A DNA stretch of 64,000 nt from Hwangdonia lutea (GTDB taxonomy: Bacteria; Bacteroidota; Bacteroidia; Flavobacteriales; Flavobacteriaceae), in assembly GCF_032814565.1 (NCBI RefSeq), contig NZ_CP136521.1:3258501-3322500 (forward strand). Direction: 5' to 3'. How positions within the stretch are numbered: position 1 is the stretch's first letter; each line of letters begins with the position of its first letter. The notes beneath the pieces are model-generated. The model did no database searches. It was not told where the DNA came from and was given only the letters and a program-made list of their open reading frames with translations. This document shows, piece after piece, positions 44,410 to 54,401 of the stretch. The translations under genes and the position numbers were made by a program.

Positions 44410-46197
44410 ATGAAAAATTTAGCACTTGTATTTGGGATTATACTTTTAAGTTTTGGGTGTTCCGAAGAACAACATCAATCTTGGATTAGAATTAATCAAA
44501 TGGGGTATCAACCCAATACCATTAAAGTAGCAGTTATTGGTTCAAAAGATAATATATCGGTTACGGAATTTACCCTACACAACTCAGAGAACGATGCCAT
44601 TGTAGCGTCTTTTGACACCGTAGAATCTAAAGGTGAATTCGGACCGTTTCAAACATCATTTCGCTTAGATTTTTCAGATTTTAATGATGAAGGCAGCTAT
44701 TACATAAGGGCTAAAAACACAAAATCCCCCGTTTTTAAAATTGATAATAATGTGTATGATGGCACTGCCGATTTTCTTTTAAAATATATGAGGCAGCAAC
44801 GTTGTGAATTTAACCCATACCTTAAAGATTCCTGTCATGTAGATGATGGCTTTATTATTTACCACCCCGAAAAACCAGATGGCACTCATATTGATGTAGC
44901 AGGTGGCTGGCATGATGCTACAGATTATCTTCAATACACGGCAACCTCTGCTAATGCTATTTACCAATTATTATATTCCTATAGAGAAAACCCAGAAGCT
45001 TTTGGAGATGCTTACCAAGCAAATGGACTAGAAGGGGCTAATGGTATTCCTGATGTTATTGACGAGGCTAAATTTGGCATGGATTGGCTTATTAAAATGA
45101 ATCCATCGTCAACAGAATATTACAACCAAATTGCTGATGATAGAGATCATGCTGGATATAGGCTTCCAAATAAAGATAGTGTGGTATATCATCCCGAATA
45201 TAAAGGCAGACCGGTTTACTTTGTAAGTGGAGAAATTCAAGGTTTATTTGAGAATAAAAACCGTACAACTGGAGTGTCTTCAACCGCCGGTAAATTTGCA
45301 TCTTCTTTTGGAATTGGAGCAGAAGTACTGTCGGACTTTTATCCCGAATACGCCAAAAATTTAACCCAAAAAGCCAAAGATGCTTATGCTTTTGGTAAAA
45401 CCAAACCAGGCACCATGCAAACAGCTCCAGCCACATCGCCCTATTTTTACGAGGAAGATAATTGGTACGACGACATGGAGTTGGCCGCCGCCAAACTGTA
45501 CAAACTCACAAACGACAAAACCTATTACAGTGAAGCATTAAATTACGCTTCTTCTGAAAAAGTAACACCTTGGATGGGTCAAGATACAGCTAAACACTAT
45601 CAATATTATCCATTTTACAATGCAGGACATAACGAATTGGCTTTAATTGCCAATACAGATGATAAAAAAACGGTAACAAATTATTATAAAACTGGTTTAG
45701 AGGCTATCGCACAACGTGGTAAAGACAATCCTTTCCTCATCGGAGTACCCTTTATTTGGTGCTCAAATAATTTGGTAACAGCCACTTTAACTCAAGCTAA
45801 AGCTTACAGGGAATTAACAGGAGATGACACCTACTTGAACATGGAAGCTGCCCTGAGAGATTGGTTGTTTGGGTGCAATCCATGGGGAACAAGTATGATA
45901 GTTGGTCTACCAGAAGGCTACGGTGACTCCCCTATTTACCCGCATTCCTCACTAAACCTTTTACACGGTTACCAAACTGATGGCGGGTTGGTTGATGGCC
46001 CTGTTTATGGCTCTATTTACAATAATCTTAAAGGACTGCAGCTGCTTAATCCCGATCCGTATGCCGCATTTCAATCAGAATATGTGGTTTATCATGACGA
46101 TGTTGGAGATTATTCTACAAACGAACCAACCATGGACGGTACTGCGTGTTTGGTGTTTTATTTATCGTCTTTAGAGGCTGATGTAAAAAAAAAATAA
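44410..46197 (+). CDS. GH9 family glycoside hydrolase lipoprotein
   Basis: The 595-residue protein has a lipoprotein signal (LLSFGC, Cys about 17). An N-terminal Ig-like CelD_N domain follows (WIRINQMGYQPNTIKVAVIGS...SYYIRAKNTKSPVF, about 25-115), then the (alpha/alpha)6 GH9 domain. VAGGWHDATDYLQY has the catalytic Asp pair, and IYPHSSLNLLHGYQTDGGLVDGPVYG leads to the C-terminal Glu region (YSTNEPTMDGTA). GH9 members include cellulases and exo-glucosaminidases; the latter suits an amino-sugar locus. The gene ends in a ten-A tract, and a polysaccharide deacetylase domain continues in the -1 frame directly after, so it may be half of a GH9-CE4 fusion. Confidence 0.87.
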   Translation: MKNLALVFGIILLSFGCSEEQHQSWIRINQMGYQPNTIKVAVIGSKDNISVTEFTLHNSENDAIVASFDTVESKGEFGPFQTSFRLDFSDFNDEGSYYIRAKNTKSPVFKIDNNVYDGTADFLLKYMRQQRCEFNPYLKDSCHVDDGFIIYHPEKPDGTHIDVAGGWHDATDYLQYTATSANAIYQLLYSYRENPEAFGDAYQANGLEGANGIPDVIDEAKFGMDWLIKMNPSSTEYYNQIADDRDHAGYRLPNKDSVVYHPEYKGRPVYFVSGEIQGLFENKNRTTGVSSTAGKFASSFGIGAEVLSDFYPEYAKNLTQKAKDAYAFGKTKPGTMQTAPATSPYFYEEDNWYDDMELAAAKLYKLTNDKTYYSEALNYASSEKVTPWMGQDTAKHYQYYPFYNAGHNELALIANTDDKKTVTNYYKTGLEAIAQRGKDNPFLIGVPFIWCSNNLVTATLTQAKAYRELTGDDTYLNMEAALRDWLFGCNPWGTSMIVGLPEGYGDSPIYPHSSLNLLHGYQTDGGLVDGPVYGSIYNNLKGLQLLNPDPYAAFQSEYVVYHDDVGDYSTNEPTMDGTACLVFYLSSLEADVKKK

Positions 46198-46259
46198 ACA
46201 ATGAGATAGATAATACAGGAGCTATTGTACGTGGCAACAGTAACGAGAAGAATATTCAT

Positions 46260-46895
46260 TTGGTGTTTACAGGACATGAATATGCCGATGGAGGCGCACA
46301 TATATTGGAGGTTCTAAACCGAGAAAACATTAAAGCTTCTTTCTTTTTTACAGGTGATTTTTATCGTAATAATGAGTTTGCGCCTCTTATTTCCGATTTA
46401 AAAAAGAACGGTCATTATTTGGGTGCACACTCCAACAAACATTTGTTATACAATGATTGGTCGGCAGACAAAAAACTGTTGGTAACCGAAACCGAGTTTA
46501 ACGAAGACCTAAATTTGAATTATGCCGAAATGAAAAAATTTGGTATTAACAAATCCGATGCGCCTTACTATTTACCACCTTACGAATGGAACGACAGTAC
46601 AATTACCTCCTGGACAAAAAAAAACCAGCTTACCTTAATAAATTATACAAAAGGAACGCTGTCGCATGCTGATTATACCACGCCAGATGATAAAAATTAT
46701 AAAAGCACCGAAGTTATTTACAATTCTATTTTAGATTATGAGGCTAAAGCATCGCTCAACGGGTTTTTACTTTTAAGTCATATTGGAACGCACCCTAATC
46801 GCACAGATAAATTTTATTTGGAATTGGAACATCTCATTAAAGCATTAAAGCGAAATGGATATCAATTTGTGTCATTAAACGAGATGCTCGATTAG
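46260..46895 (+). CDS. Polysaccharide deacetylase (CE4/NodB-like) domain, probably fused to GH9 by a -1 shift
   Basis: The 211-residue frame has the NodB fold: HLVFTGHEYADGG in the place of the catalytic TFDDG strand, ILEVLNRENIKASFFFTG, LGAHSNKHLLYNDW (metal His) and YLPPYEWN. It starts only at TTG 46260 or GTG 46263, in the middle of the first beta strand. The same frame stays open upstream to 46194, in the A10 tract at the end of the GH9 gene (KKINNEIDNTGAIVRGNSNEKNIHLVF). I therefore regard it as the C-terminal part of a GH9-deacetylase protein, made by -1 slippage or interrupted by a one-base error. Activity: removal of N-acetyl from amino-sugar polymers, if metal ligands suffice. Confidence 0.72.
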   Translation: MVFTGHEYADGGAHILEVLNRENIKASFFFTGDFYRNNEFAPLISDLKKNGHYLGAHSNKHLLYNDWSADKKLLVTETEFNEDLNLNYAEMKKFGINKSDAPYYLPPYEWNDSTITSWTKKNQLTLINYTKGTLSHADYTTPDDKNYKSTEVIYNSILDYEAKASLNGFLLLSHIGTHPNRTDKFYLELEHLIKALKRNGYQFVSLNEMLD

Positions 46896-46916
46896 AATAA
46901 ATCCATATAAATAAAT

Positions 46917-48113
46917 TTACACTTTCAATTTGATTTTTATTTTTTCTAAGCCACCAGTTATTATTATAACCACTAGGGCGAAAAACAATGATTTTACAAT
47001 ACCTGCCCAACCGTAAGTTGCGAATTCAGGCCATCTAAAATTCAATATAGACAATAATGGATATATTAAAAACGGCAACAAATAACAAGTAAGGGTACTG
47101 GTTCCTGCAGGTTTTATAATATTGGCCCATGCAGATTGCCCCCATTTATCAACAACAATATAAAATAGGCCAAATAACAAAAATGCTATACCGCCACAAA
47201 TAATGGTCCATGAAGGTGTAGCCAATATTTTTGAAATTATAAATGATGGTCTGATAAAAAATCCAAAGGCAATAAGAGTTATACCACAAGCTAGTAGTAT
47301 TAACAAAAATCTATTTTCCTTTTTCTGATCTTTATAACGCAACAACAAAGCAGTACACAACACACCTAACATCACCAATAAATGATTGGAAGCGCTAACC
47401 ACAATTTTAAAAGATGGAAAGCCTTTGAAATACCCAAATTCCTGAATATTAAATAAAAACAATAGTAAGCATCCTAAAATGATATCTCTTATTTTGCTGC
47501 CCAAAAACATAAAAAAGAATGCATTTAAAAGATACGCCCAACCAATCAACCCTAAAATGCCCCACCAATAAGGCTTTATCCATATGGGATTGTCGGCTGT
47601 ACCACCTCTAAACACTACAGCCAAATACAGCAGAATACCTATCCCTAAACATTTTAAAGCTATAACTCCTGCTTTAGTTAAGTATGTAATAGGCTTGTAA
47701 TACAGCCATACTAACATAATTCCTACCGTCATTAATATTTGCCACGTATTTTTTCCAAAAGGCATCAAGTCGGGATTAATCCGACCAATATTGACCATTA
47801 AAACGCCCATGGCCAATAAAGCAATCGTCCTAGAAACAATATGAGTAGCTGTGGAAGTTTCGTTATATCCCTTTTTTCTTCTGGTGTTTATGGCCAAAGG
47901 AATGGAAAGGCCAACAATAAATAAAAATAAAGGAAAAACAACATCCGATAGACCCATACCGTCTTCTTGTGCCTCCGTGTGTTTCAACCAATTGGGAACA
48001 TCTTTTAACGACGGAATATCATTCACAAAAATCATTAAAAACATGGTTATCGCCCTAAAAACATCAATAGATTGCGTTCTTTTGATTTTGATATGTTTGA
48101 TGTTCGAATCCAT
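46917..48113 (-). CDS. HGSNAT/NagX-like integral membrane acyltransferase (DUF5009-like)
   Basis: The 398-residue protein has about ten membrane segments. The N-terminus RTQSIDVFRAITMFLMIFVNDIPSL...GLSDVVFPLFLFIVGLSIPLAI is the pattern of DUF5009 and heparan-alpha-glucosaminide N-acetyltransferase-like proteins, in which D-x-F-R and the D-x-x-F-P-x-F-x-F motif lie in the catalytic region. Bacterial NagX genes sit in GlcNAc loci and may acetylate amino sugars across the inner membrane. It is the last of the minus-strand train and a distant paralogue of the gene at 54402-55505. Confidence 0.8.
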   Translation of the reverse strand: MDSNIKHIKIKRTQSIDVFRAITMFLMIFVNDIPSLKDVPNWLKHTEAQEDGMGLSDVVFPLFLFIVGLSIPLAINTRRKKGYNETSTATHIVSRTIALLAMGVLMVNIGRINPDLMPFGKNTWQILMTVGIMLVWLYYKPITYLTKAGVIALKCLGIGILLYLAVVFRGGTADNPIWIKPYWWGILGLIGWAYLLNAFFFMFLGSKIRDIILGCLLLFLFNIQEFGYFKGFPSFKIVVSASNHLLVMLGVLCTALLLRYKDQKKENRFLLILLACGITLIAFGFFIRPSFIISKILATPSWTIICGGIAFLLFGLFYIVVDKWGQSAWANIIKPAGTSTLTCYLLPFLIYPLLSILNFRWPEFATYGWAGIVKSLFFALVVIIITGGLEKIKIKLKV

Positions 48114-48139
48114 GAAAAATTAATTCAATTTTGGTAGAA

Positions 48140-51064
48140 CTATAAAAGCGCTTCCCTTAAAACACTTACGGCATGTTTGGAGTTTTTATCTGTGCCATCT
48201 TTAATTTGGTGGCGACAACTCGTACCCGACGCGACAATAATCGTTTGGTCGCTCATGTTTCTTATTTTTGGAAAAAGGGTATCCTCTCCAACTTGCATGC
48301 TCAATGCATAATGTTCTTTTTCATAACCAAAAGACCCTGCCATTCCACAGCAACCGGAATTTATAATGGTAACGGAGTAATTTTTAGGAATACTAAGCAT
48401 TTTAAAGGCTGATTCCATGCTGCTTAAAGCTTTTTGATGGCAATGCCCATGAATTTTAACCACCTGCTTTTCTGCGGTAAACTGGTCGGGATTTATTCGA
48501 CCTTCGTTTGATTCGCGACTTAAAAACTCTTCAATCGTAAAGGTATTTTTGGCAATTTTTTCTGCTGCTTTTTTATCTTCAGCAAGTCTTGCGTACTCAT
48601 CCCTAAAGGTTAAAATTGCAGAAGGTTCAATACCTACCAATGGCGCATCATGTGAAATAAGTGGTTTAAAAAAATCAACATTATAATCGGCCAGTTTTTT
48701 TGCTTGGTCTAACATGCCTTTTGATATAAAACCACGACCGCTTTCCTTATGTTTAGTGATATTAACTTTATAGCCCAATGCCGTTAAAAGTTCCATGGCA
48801 TCAATACCAACGTGCACGTCGTAAAAGTTCACAAATTCATCTATAAAAAGATAAACCTCACCATTTTTACAGGGCGTGCTATTAAGTCTTTTTTTATTCT
48901 TTTTGTACCAATTGAAGAAGGTAACCGCTTCCAATTTTGGAATACTTCGTTGTGGCGCAATCCCCAATAAATTTTTAGAGAATTTAGTATTCAACATAAA
49001 ATTGGTTAGCCGTGGCGCTATATTGCCTAACTTATTAAGGTTTGTGCTGTTTCCAAAGAGTTTGCTCCTTAAAGGCAGACCATTTTCTTTGTGATATTGA
49101 TATAAAAACTCGGCTTTTAAAGTGGCTATATCCACGTTACTGGGGCACTCGCTGGCACAGGCTTTACAACTTAAACACAAATCGAAAACGTCGTATAGTT
49201 CTTTATGATTGAATTTGTTTGCTTTATCTGAATGTGTTAAAAATTCCCGGAGCGCATTTGCCCTGGCTCGGGTGGTGTCTTTTTCATTTTTTGTTGCTCT
49301 GTAACTTGGGCACATGGTACCGCCGGCTTCGGGCAGTTTTCTGCAATCACCGGAACCATTGCATTTTTCGGCCGCCCGTAAGATGCCCAAACTATCGGAA
49401 AAATCTTGAACCGTTGCTATGTCTGGCTCAACCCGATCGACTTCGTATCTCAAGTTTTCGTCCATTGCAAAAGCATCGATTATTTTGCCTTTATTGAAAA
49501 CATTATGAGGGTCGAAGGTTTGTTTGATTCGTTTTAAGAGGGCATAATTTTTTTCACCTATCATTTTAGGTATAAATTCTGCCCTAACAATGCCATCTCC
49601 ATGTTCGCCACTAAAAGAACCGCCGTATTTTTTCACCAATTCTGCAGTCTTCGATGTTATTTCCCTAAACAGAACAACATCTTCTTGTTTTTTTAAATTA
49701 AGAATGGGTCTTAAGTGCAACTCACCAGCACCAGCATGTGCATAGTACACGGCATTTTGACCAAAATCTTCCATCATTTTAGAAAATTCAGCGATGTAAT
49801 TTGGCAAATCCTTTAAAGCCACAGCAGTATCCTCAATACAGGCAACGGCTTTTTTATCGCCTATAATATTTCCCAACAAACCCAATCCGGCTTTACGCAG
49901 TTCCAGGGCTTGATTTATTTGATTATCAATTAATTTAGGATAAGCATAACCCAATTTATTTTTTTGCAAATCGGATATTAAAGCTTCTGCCAAAACATTG
50001 GAATCTGTATCGTTATGCGTACAAATTTCCAACATAAGAATAGCCTTTGGGTCGCCTTCAACAAAAAACCTGTTTTTAATTTGTTCCCTGTTATTCTTGG
50101 TACAGTCCAAAATGGTTTTATCCATGAGTTCGCAGGTGTATAAATTATGCTTCATGGCAATTACCACGGCTTTCATACTCGCTTCAATGGAATGAAAATG
50201 CGCTGCCACCATAATGTTTTTAGGCGGTGGCACGTCGTCTAATTTTAAGGTTATCTCCGTGGTAAAAGCCAAGGTGCCCTCACTACCTGCCATTAATTTT
50301 GATAGATTGATTTGAGACTCATCACCTCCAAATACTTCTGACTTTAACAACTCATCGACGGCGTAGCCATTGTTTCTTCTGTGGATGGATGGCTTTGGAA
50401 ATTCGTTTTTTATTTCTAATTGATTCTCGGTATTTGAAAGCTCATGATGTAACGTTTTATAAATGTTGCTCTCTAAACTGTTTCCTTTTGTTTTTAAAAG
50501 GAATTCCTCGGTATTCAAATCCTTAAAAACCACTTCGGAGCCATCACTTAAAACGGTTTTCAACTGCACAATTTTATCTCGTGTAACACCATATTTAATA
50601 GAGGTTGTCCCCGAAGAATTGTTGCCTACCATACCGCCAATCATGCATCGATTGCTAGTAGAGGTATTGGGGCCAAAAAACAGTTTGTATGGTTTTAGGA
50701 AATTATTAAGCTCATCCCTTATCACACCGGGTTGTACGGTTATGGTTTTATTGTGCTCATTAAAACTTACAATTTTAGTGAAGTGTTTTGATAGGTCTAC
50801 CACCAAACCATCGCCCACACATTGACCCGCTAACGAGGTGCCCGCAGCCCTTGGAATAAGCGTGATTTTGTTGATTGTGGCAAACTCAATCAGCGCTTTT
50901 AAATCCTGATTGCTTTTTGGATACGCCACGCCTAAAGGCAACTTTCTGTAAACAGAAGCATCGGTGGCATAAATGGATTTGTGGAGTGCATCGGTAAATA
51001 ATTCGCCCTCCAAAATAGTTGATAATGCATTTAAATCCTGTGACGTAGAGGCTTCAATATTCAT
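48140..51064 (-). CDS. FAD and Fe-S fused oxidoreductase, D-lactate dehydrogenase type
   Basis: The 974-residue fusion starts with a PCMH-type FAD-binding domain (YPKSNQDLKALIEFATINKITLIPRAAGTSLAGQ, MIGGMVGNNSSG). Next is a FAD-oxidase C domain (YAHAGAGELHLRPIL, GGSFSGEHGDGIVRAEFIPKM), then [4Fe-4S] motifs CNGSGDCRKLPEAGGTMCPSY and CLSCKACASECPSNVD, then Cys-rich CCG domains (GHCHQKALSS, NSGCCGMAGSFGYEKEHY). This layout fits GlcD-GlcF-like fusions and membrane-associated D-lactate dehydrogenases. MurQ, encoded in the same train, releases D-lactate, so this is probably the enzyme that oxidises it to pyruvate. It starts 9 bases after the NamZ-like gene. Confidence 0.87.
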   Translation of the reverse strand: MNIEASTSQDLNALSTILEGELFTDALHKSIYATDASVYRKLPLGVAYPKSNQDLKALIEFATINKITLIPRAAGTSLAGQCVGDGLVVDLSKHFTKIVSFNEHNKTITVQPGVIRDELNNFLKPYKLFFGPNTSTSNRCMIGGMVGNNSSGTTSIKYGVTRDKIVQLKTVLSDGSEVVFKDLNTEEFLLKTKGNSLESNIYKTLHHELSNTENQLEIKNEFPKPSIHRRNNGYAVDELLKSEVFGGDESQINLSKLMAGSEGTLAFTTEITLKLDDVPPPKNIMVAAHFHSIEASMKAVVIAMKHNLYTCELMDKTILDCTKNNREQIKNRFFVEGDPKAILMLEICTHNDTDSNVLAEALISDLQKNKLGYAYPKLIDNQINQALELRKAGLGLLGNIIGDKKAVACIEDTAVALKDLPNYIAEFSKMMEDFGQNAVYYAHAGAGELHLRPILNLKKQEDVVLFREITSKTAELVKKYGGSFSGEHGDGIVRAEFIPKMIGEKNYALLKRIKQTFDPHNVFNKGKIIDAFAMDENLRYEVDRVEPDIATVQDFSDSLGILRAAEKCNGSGDCRKLPEAGGTMCPSYRATKNEKDTTRARANALREFLTHSDKANKFNHKELYDVFDLCLSCKACASECPSNVDIATLKAEFLYQYHKENGLPLRSKLFGNSTNLNKLGNIAPRLTNFMLNTKFSKNLLGIAPQRSIPKLEAVTFFNWYKKNKKRLNSTPCKNGEVYLFIDEFVNFYDVHVGIDAMELLTALGYKVNITKHKESGRGFISKGMLDQAKKLADYNVDFFKPLISHDAPLVGIEPSAILTFRDEYARLAEDKKAAEKIAKNTFTIEEFLSRESNEGRINPDQFTAEKQVVKIHGHCHQKALSSMESAFKMLSIPKNYSVTIINSGCCGMAGSFGYEKEHYALSMQVGEDTLFPKIRNMSDQTIIVASGTSCRHQIKDGTDKNSKHAVSVLREALL

Positions 51065-51073
51065 CCAATCCTT

Positions 51074-52291
51074 TTATTTGTACAACAAGTATTTTTCTCT
51101 GGTTTTGCTAAAGGCTTCCAATCCGGGTTTCCAACTTTCTTTGATAGCTTCAGCAGAAACGCCATTTTCAATTTGATCTTGCAACTTTTTAGTCCCTGCC
51201 AATTTAGGAAAGAATTGGTTGAAAAATGTGGTTTTATCTGCTGTGGCCTTATAGGCTTCAATTAACCAGTCTAAATTTATCTCATCAAGACGCTCCACAT
51301 TTCTTAAATCCTTCCCGAAGCATAACTCTCCTTGATGCTTGGGTGTTTTAGCTCCAAAATTTGGTTGTGGTGTAAAGCTGAAATCAAATGTTTCCTCAGG
51401 TAAGAATGGTGCACCGAAAATTTGGAATTGCATTTCGGTTCCGCGTCCACAACTAACCGTAGTGCCTTCAAAAAAACAAACACTTGGGTATAAATTAATC
51501 GATTTTGCATTGGGCAAATTGGGCGACGGTTTTAAAGGTAAATCATACTCCGAATCGTGCGTGTAATGCTGTAATGGCACTACGGTAAGATCGCATTGTA
51601 TTTCGTTATCCATCCATTTTTCGCCATTTATCATTTTTCCGTACTCGCCAATGGTCATCCCATAAACAATGGGTACGGTATGCATGCCCACAAAACTTGT
51701 AACGTCTTTTTCTAAAATAGGCCCATCGATATAATGCCCGTTAGGATTTGGACGATCCAACACAATGACAGGGATATTGAGTTCTGCGGAAGTTTCCATA
51801 ACGTAATGAAGTGTCGATATATAAGTGTAAAAACGAACCCCAACATCCTGCACATCGAAAAGCATAACATCTATATCTTCTAAAAATTCTTTAGGCGGTT
51901 TTCTGTTTTTACCATAAAGTGAAAAAATGGGTAAGCCTGTTTTTTCGTCTATGCCATCCTCAATATATTCACCAGCATCAGCAACACCTCTAAAACCGTG
52001 TTCTGGCGCAAAAACTTTGGTAACATTTACGTTAAGTGCCAAAAGCGAATCGACAAGGTGGGTGTGCTCTTTGCCGCTATCATTCTTAAAAATAACGCTA
52101 GTTTGGTTGGCCACTACGCCTACGTTTTTACCTTTTAAAAGGGGTAAATATTTGTTGGTTTGATTGGCTCCCGTAACAATCGCTTTAGTTTCAACGGATT
52201 GATTTACGATGGCTTCATTTTTAGCTTGCTTTTTTTTAGTTGTGGAATTGCAAGCTGTTAAGGCTAAAAAGAGAATTACAATATATTTCAT
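51074..52291 (-). CDS. namZ: Exo-beta-N-acetylmuramidase NamZ-like (DUF1343)
   Basis: ATG 52291 gives MKYIVILFLALTACNS, a lipoprotein signal (Cys 14); the upstream ATG at 52321 is unlikely. The 405-residue product has the DUF1343 pattern: LKGKNVGVVANQTSV, VFAPEHGFRG, SLYGKNRKPPKE, DVQDVGVRFYTYISTL, VLDRPNPNGHYIDGPIL and NLYPSVCFFEGTTVSCGRGTEMQFQIFGAPF. NamZ enzymes remove MurNAc from the non-reducing end of peptidoglycan chains. It sits beside a GH3/NagZ-like gene and MurQ, the usual MurNAc recycling company. Lipid-anchored, so probably acts in the periplasm or at the surface. Confidence 0.9.
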   Translation of the reverse strand: MKYIVILFLALTACNSTTKKKQAKNEAIVNQSVETKAIVTGANQTNKYLPLLKGKNVGVVANQTSVIFKNDSGKEHTHLVDSLLALNVNVTKVFAPEHGFRGVADAGEYIEDGIDEKTGLPIFSLYGKNRKPPKEFLEDIDVMLFDVQDVGVRFYTYISTLHYVMETSAELNIPVIVLDRPNPNGHYIDGPILEKDVTSFVGMHTVPIVYGMTIGEYGKMINGEKWMDNEIQCDLTVVPLQHYTHDSEYDLPLKPSPNLPNAKSINLYPSVCFFEGTTVSCGRGTEMQFQIFGAPFLPEETFDFSFTPQPNFGAKTPKHQGELCFGKDLRNVERLDEINLDWLIEAYKATADKTTFFNQFFPKLAGTKKLQDQIENGVSAEAIKESWKPGLEAFSKTREKYLLYK

Positions 52292-52578
52292 AATGTGTGT
52301 GATTTGATTATGGCTTTCCAAAATGTTATTAAAAAAATAATTTGATTTTTTATTTAAGGTTGTTATTAGAGGTTGGTTTAAGTCTATTAATGTATTCTGA
52401 TTTTGTGTTGGTTTTTCATGTCGTTACCTAGTTTTCCAAGTGGTTCTTTTACAATTGTGATGCCTTTTTTTTAGTTAATGTTCTAAAAAAAGGTTTAAGA
52501 TATTAAAAAATAATATGTGTTATAATTTGCTTAGTAAGGTTTTCTTCATCTTTTATGCGTTTTAGGATTGTGAACCAT

Positions 52579-54285
52579 TTAATTGTCTTCTAAAATTGAT
52601 AGGCCATAATGGGTAGGGTAAATCTTTGATATTGATGTTGGTAATTTCCCTTTGGCGTCAATCTCTCCAAAAACAGCCTGTGCAGAGATTTTATTTGCCC
52701 ATTCTGAATTTTCATAAGAAACAATGATACCTTCAATATTTTCAAGAGACAGGTTTTGTAAACTATATTGGCTGGCAAATACATTTAAAATCACTTTGTG
52801 GATTTTTGATAAGCTTTCGATTAATGACCTTTCTTTATTAGAAATGGCATTAGTTTTCCTGCTATTTAATCGATGGTAGCTCACTATGAGTTTATCGTAT
52901 TTATTAAGTTCGTTTAATAGTTTTTTTTGAGATAAATTAGAAACATCAGTAACATCGGTTTTTAGCCTTATGTGGTTTAAAAAGGTTTCGGCACTGCCAT
53001 CTCCTAATTTTAGAAATGCAATTTTTTCCTTCGATTGCTTTTGCAAAGGTAATACAGCATCATCATTTTTTATTATCGTAATCGCATTGCTGATAGCTTC
53101 TTTATATAAATCATCATTAATGTCTTCATTCAAATCATTTACAAGGTTATTTAATTCAATAGGTTTGAATTGGTTTAAGCCTGCATTAAATTTAGCAGCA
53201 AGTATCTTTTTTACAGAATGAGATAAACGCTCCTCGGTTATTTCGTTGGTATTGTATGCTTCCATAATTTTAGAAATCGCCTTAGGCGCGTCTTCAGTAA
53301 AAAGCAATACATCGTTACCTGCTTTAAAAGCCGCTAAATCTATATCTCCGGGTTCTTTGTAATTTGCAGCTCCTTTCATATTTAAGGCATCAGTAAAAAT
53401 GAGTCCTTTAAATGCTAATTTTTCTTTTAAAATGTTGGTCACTACTTTTGGAGATAATGAAGAGGGTAAGCCTTTTTCATGTGTTAAACTCGGGACATTT
53501 AAATGGGCAACCATAACGCCCGCAATACCTTTGTTAAACAATTGTTTGTACGGGTAAAGTTCTACCGAATCAATTCGCTCTTTGGAAAAAGAAACGGTAG
53601 GCAATGTTTTATGCGAATCTGTGTCTGTATCGCCATGCCCAGGGAAGTGTTTTGCGCAAGCCAATATACCTTCGCTTTGTAAACCTTCGGTAAAAGCTAC
53701 TGCCTTTTTTGTGACATTATATTTATCTTCACCAAATGAGCGTACCCCAATTATGGGGTTTTTTGGATTGGTGTTGATGTCCACTACGGGAGCAAAGTTT
53801 ATATGAATCCCCAATCTTTTGCAATCTTTACCAATTTGTTTTGCTATTTGTTTAACTATGCTGTTTTTCTGAATTGCCCCAAGTGTCATATTATATGGGT
53901 ATTTTGATGTGCTGTCTAGCCTCATGTTTAAACCCCATTCGCCATCAATCCCAATAAATAAAGGCACTTTAGATATGGTCTGGTATTCATTTGTTTGTTT
54001 TGCTTGACGCACGGGGTCTCCCTGAAAAAATATGAGCCCTCCAATATTAAATTCTTTGATTAGTTTTTCAATAGCATCTGAATGCTTATGATCTCGATTT
54101 GAGTAAGTTGCAACCATAAATAATTGCCCTACTTTTTCTTTTAGAGACATATTGTTATAAATGCTATCTACCCATTGGGTATGCGCATTTATTGTGTCTT
54201 TATTAGTTTTAGGTTGTTTTTTATTAGAGTTGCACGATATAAAGCAGATAGCAGATAATATGGATATTATTAGAAACTTATTCAT
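52579..54285 (-). CDS. GH3 beta-N-acetylglucosaminidase, NagZ-like lipoprotein
   Basis: The 568-residue protein has a lipoprotein signal (AICFISC, Cys about 19). The GH3 domain carries KVGQLFMVATYSN, DGEWGLNMRLDSTSKYPYNM, the NagZ motif ACAKHFPGHGDTDTDSHKTLP with the catalytic His of the Asp-His dyad, VMVAHLNVPSLT and FTDALNMKGA with the nucleophile Asp. A C-terminal Rossmann-like GH3_C follows (about 380-568). This extended form is typical of Bacteroidota and Bacillus NagZ, which split GlcNAc from MurNAc-containing fragments. It works with NamZ (downstream) and MurQ (upstream). Confidence 0.9.
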   Translation of the reverse strand: MNKFLIISILSAICFISCNSNKKQPKTNKDTINAHTQWVDSIYNNMSLKEKVGQLFMVATYSNRDHKHSDAIEKLIKEFNIGGLIFFQGDPVRQAKQTNEYQTISKVPLFIGIDGEWGLNMRLDSTSKYPYNMTLGAIQKNSIVKQIAKQIGKDCKRLGIHINFAPVVDINTNPKNPIIGVRSFGEDKYNVTKKAVAFTEGLQSEGILACAKHFPGHGDTDTDSHKTLPTVSFSKERIDSVELYPYKQLFNKGIAGVMVAHLNVPSLTHEKGLPSSLSPKVVTNILKEKLAFKGLIFTDALNMKGAANYKEPGDIDLAAFKAGNDVLLFTEDAPKAISKIMEAYNTNEITEERLSHSVKKILAAKFNAGLNQFKPIELNNLVNDLNEDINDDLYKEAISNAITIIKNDDAVLPLQKQSKEKIAFLKLGDGSAETFLNHIRLKTDVTDVSNLSQKKLLNELNKYDKLIVSYHRLNSRKTNAISNKERSLIESLSKIHKVILNVFASQYSLQNLSLENIEGIIVSYENSEWANKISAQAVFGEIDAKGKLPTSISKIYPTHYGLSILEDN

Positions 54286-54401
54286 TTGTTAGTATTTTAG
54301 TTTTTGGTTTTATTTGCTCAATGAAGATTTGACACTTTAATTCTAGTTTTTATTTTTATTATAGGATAAAATCATAATTTCTATATAAGTATGTTGTTTT
54401 G

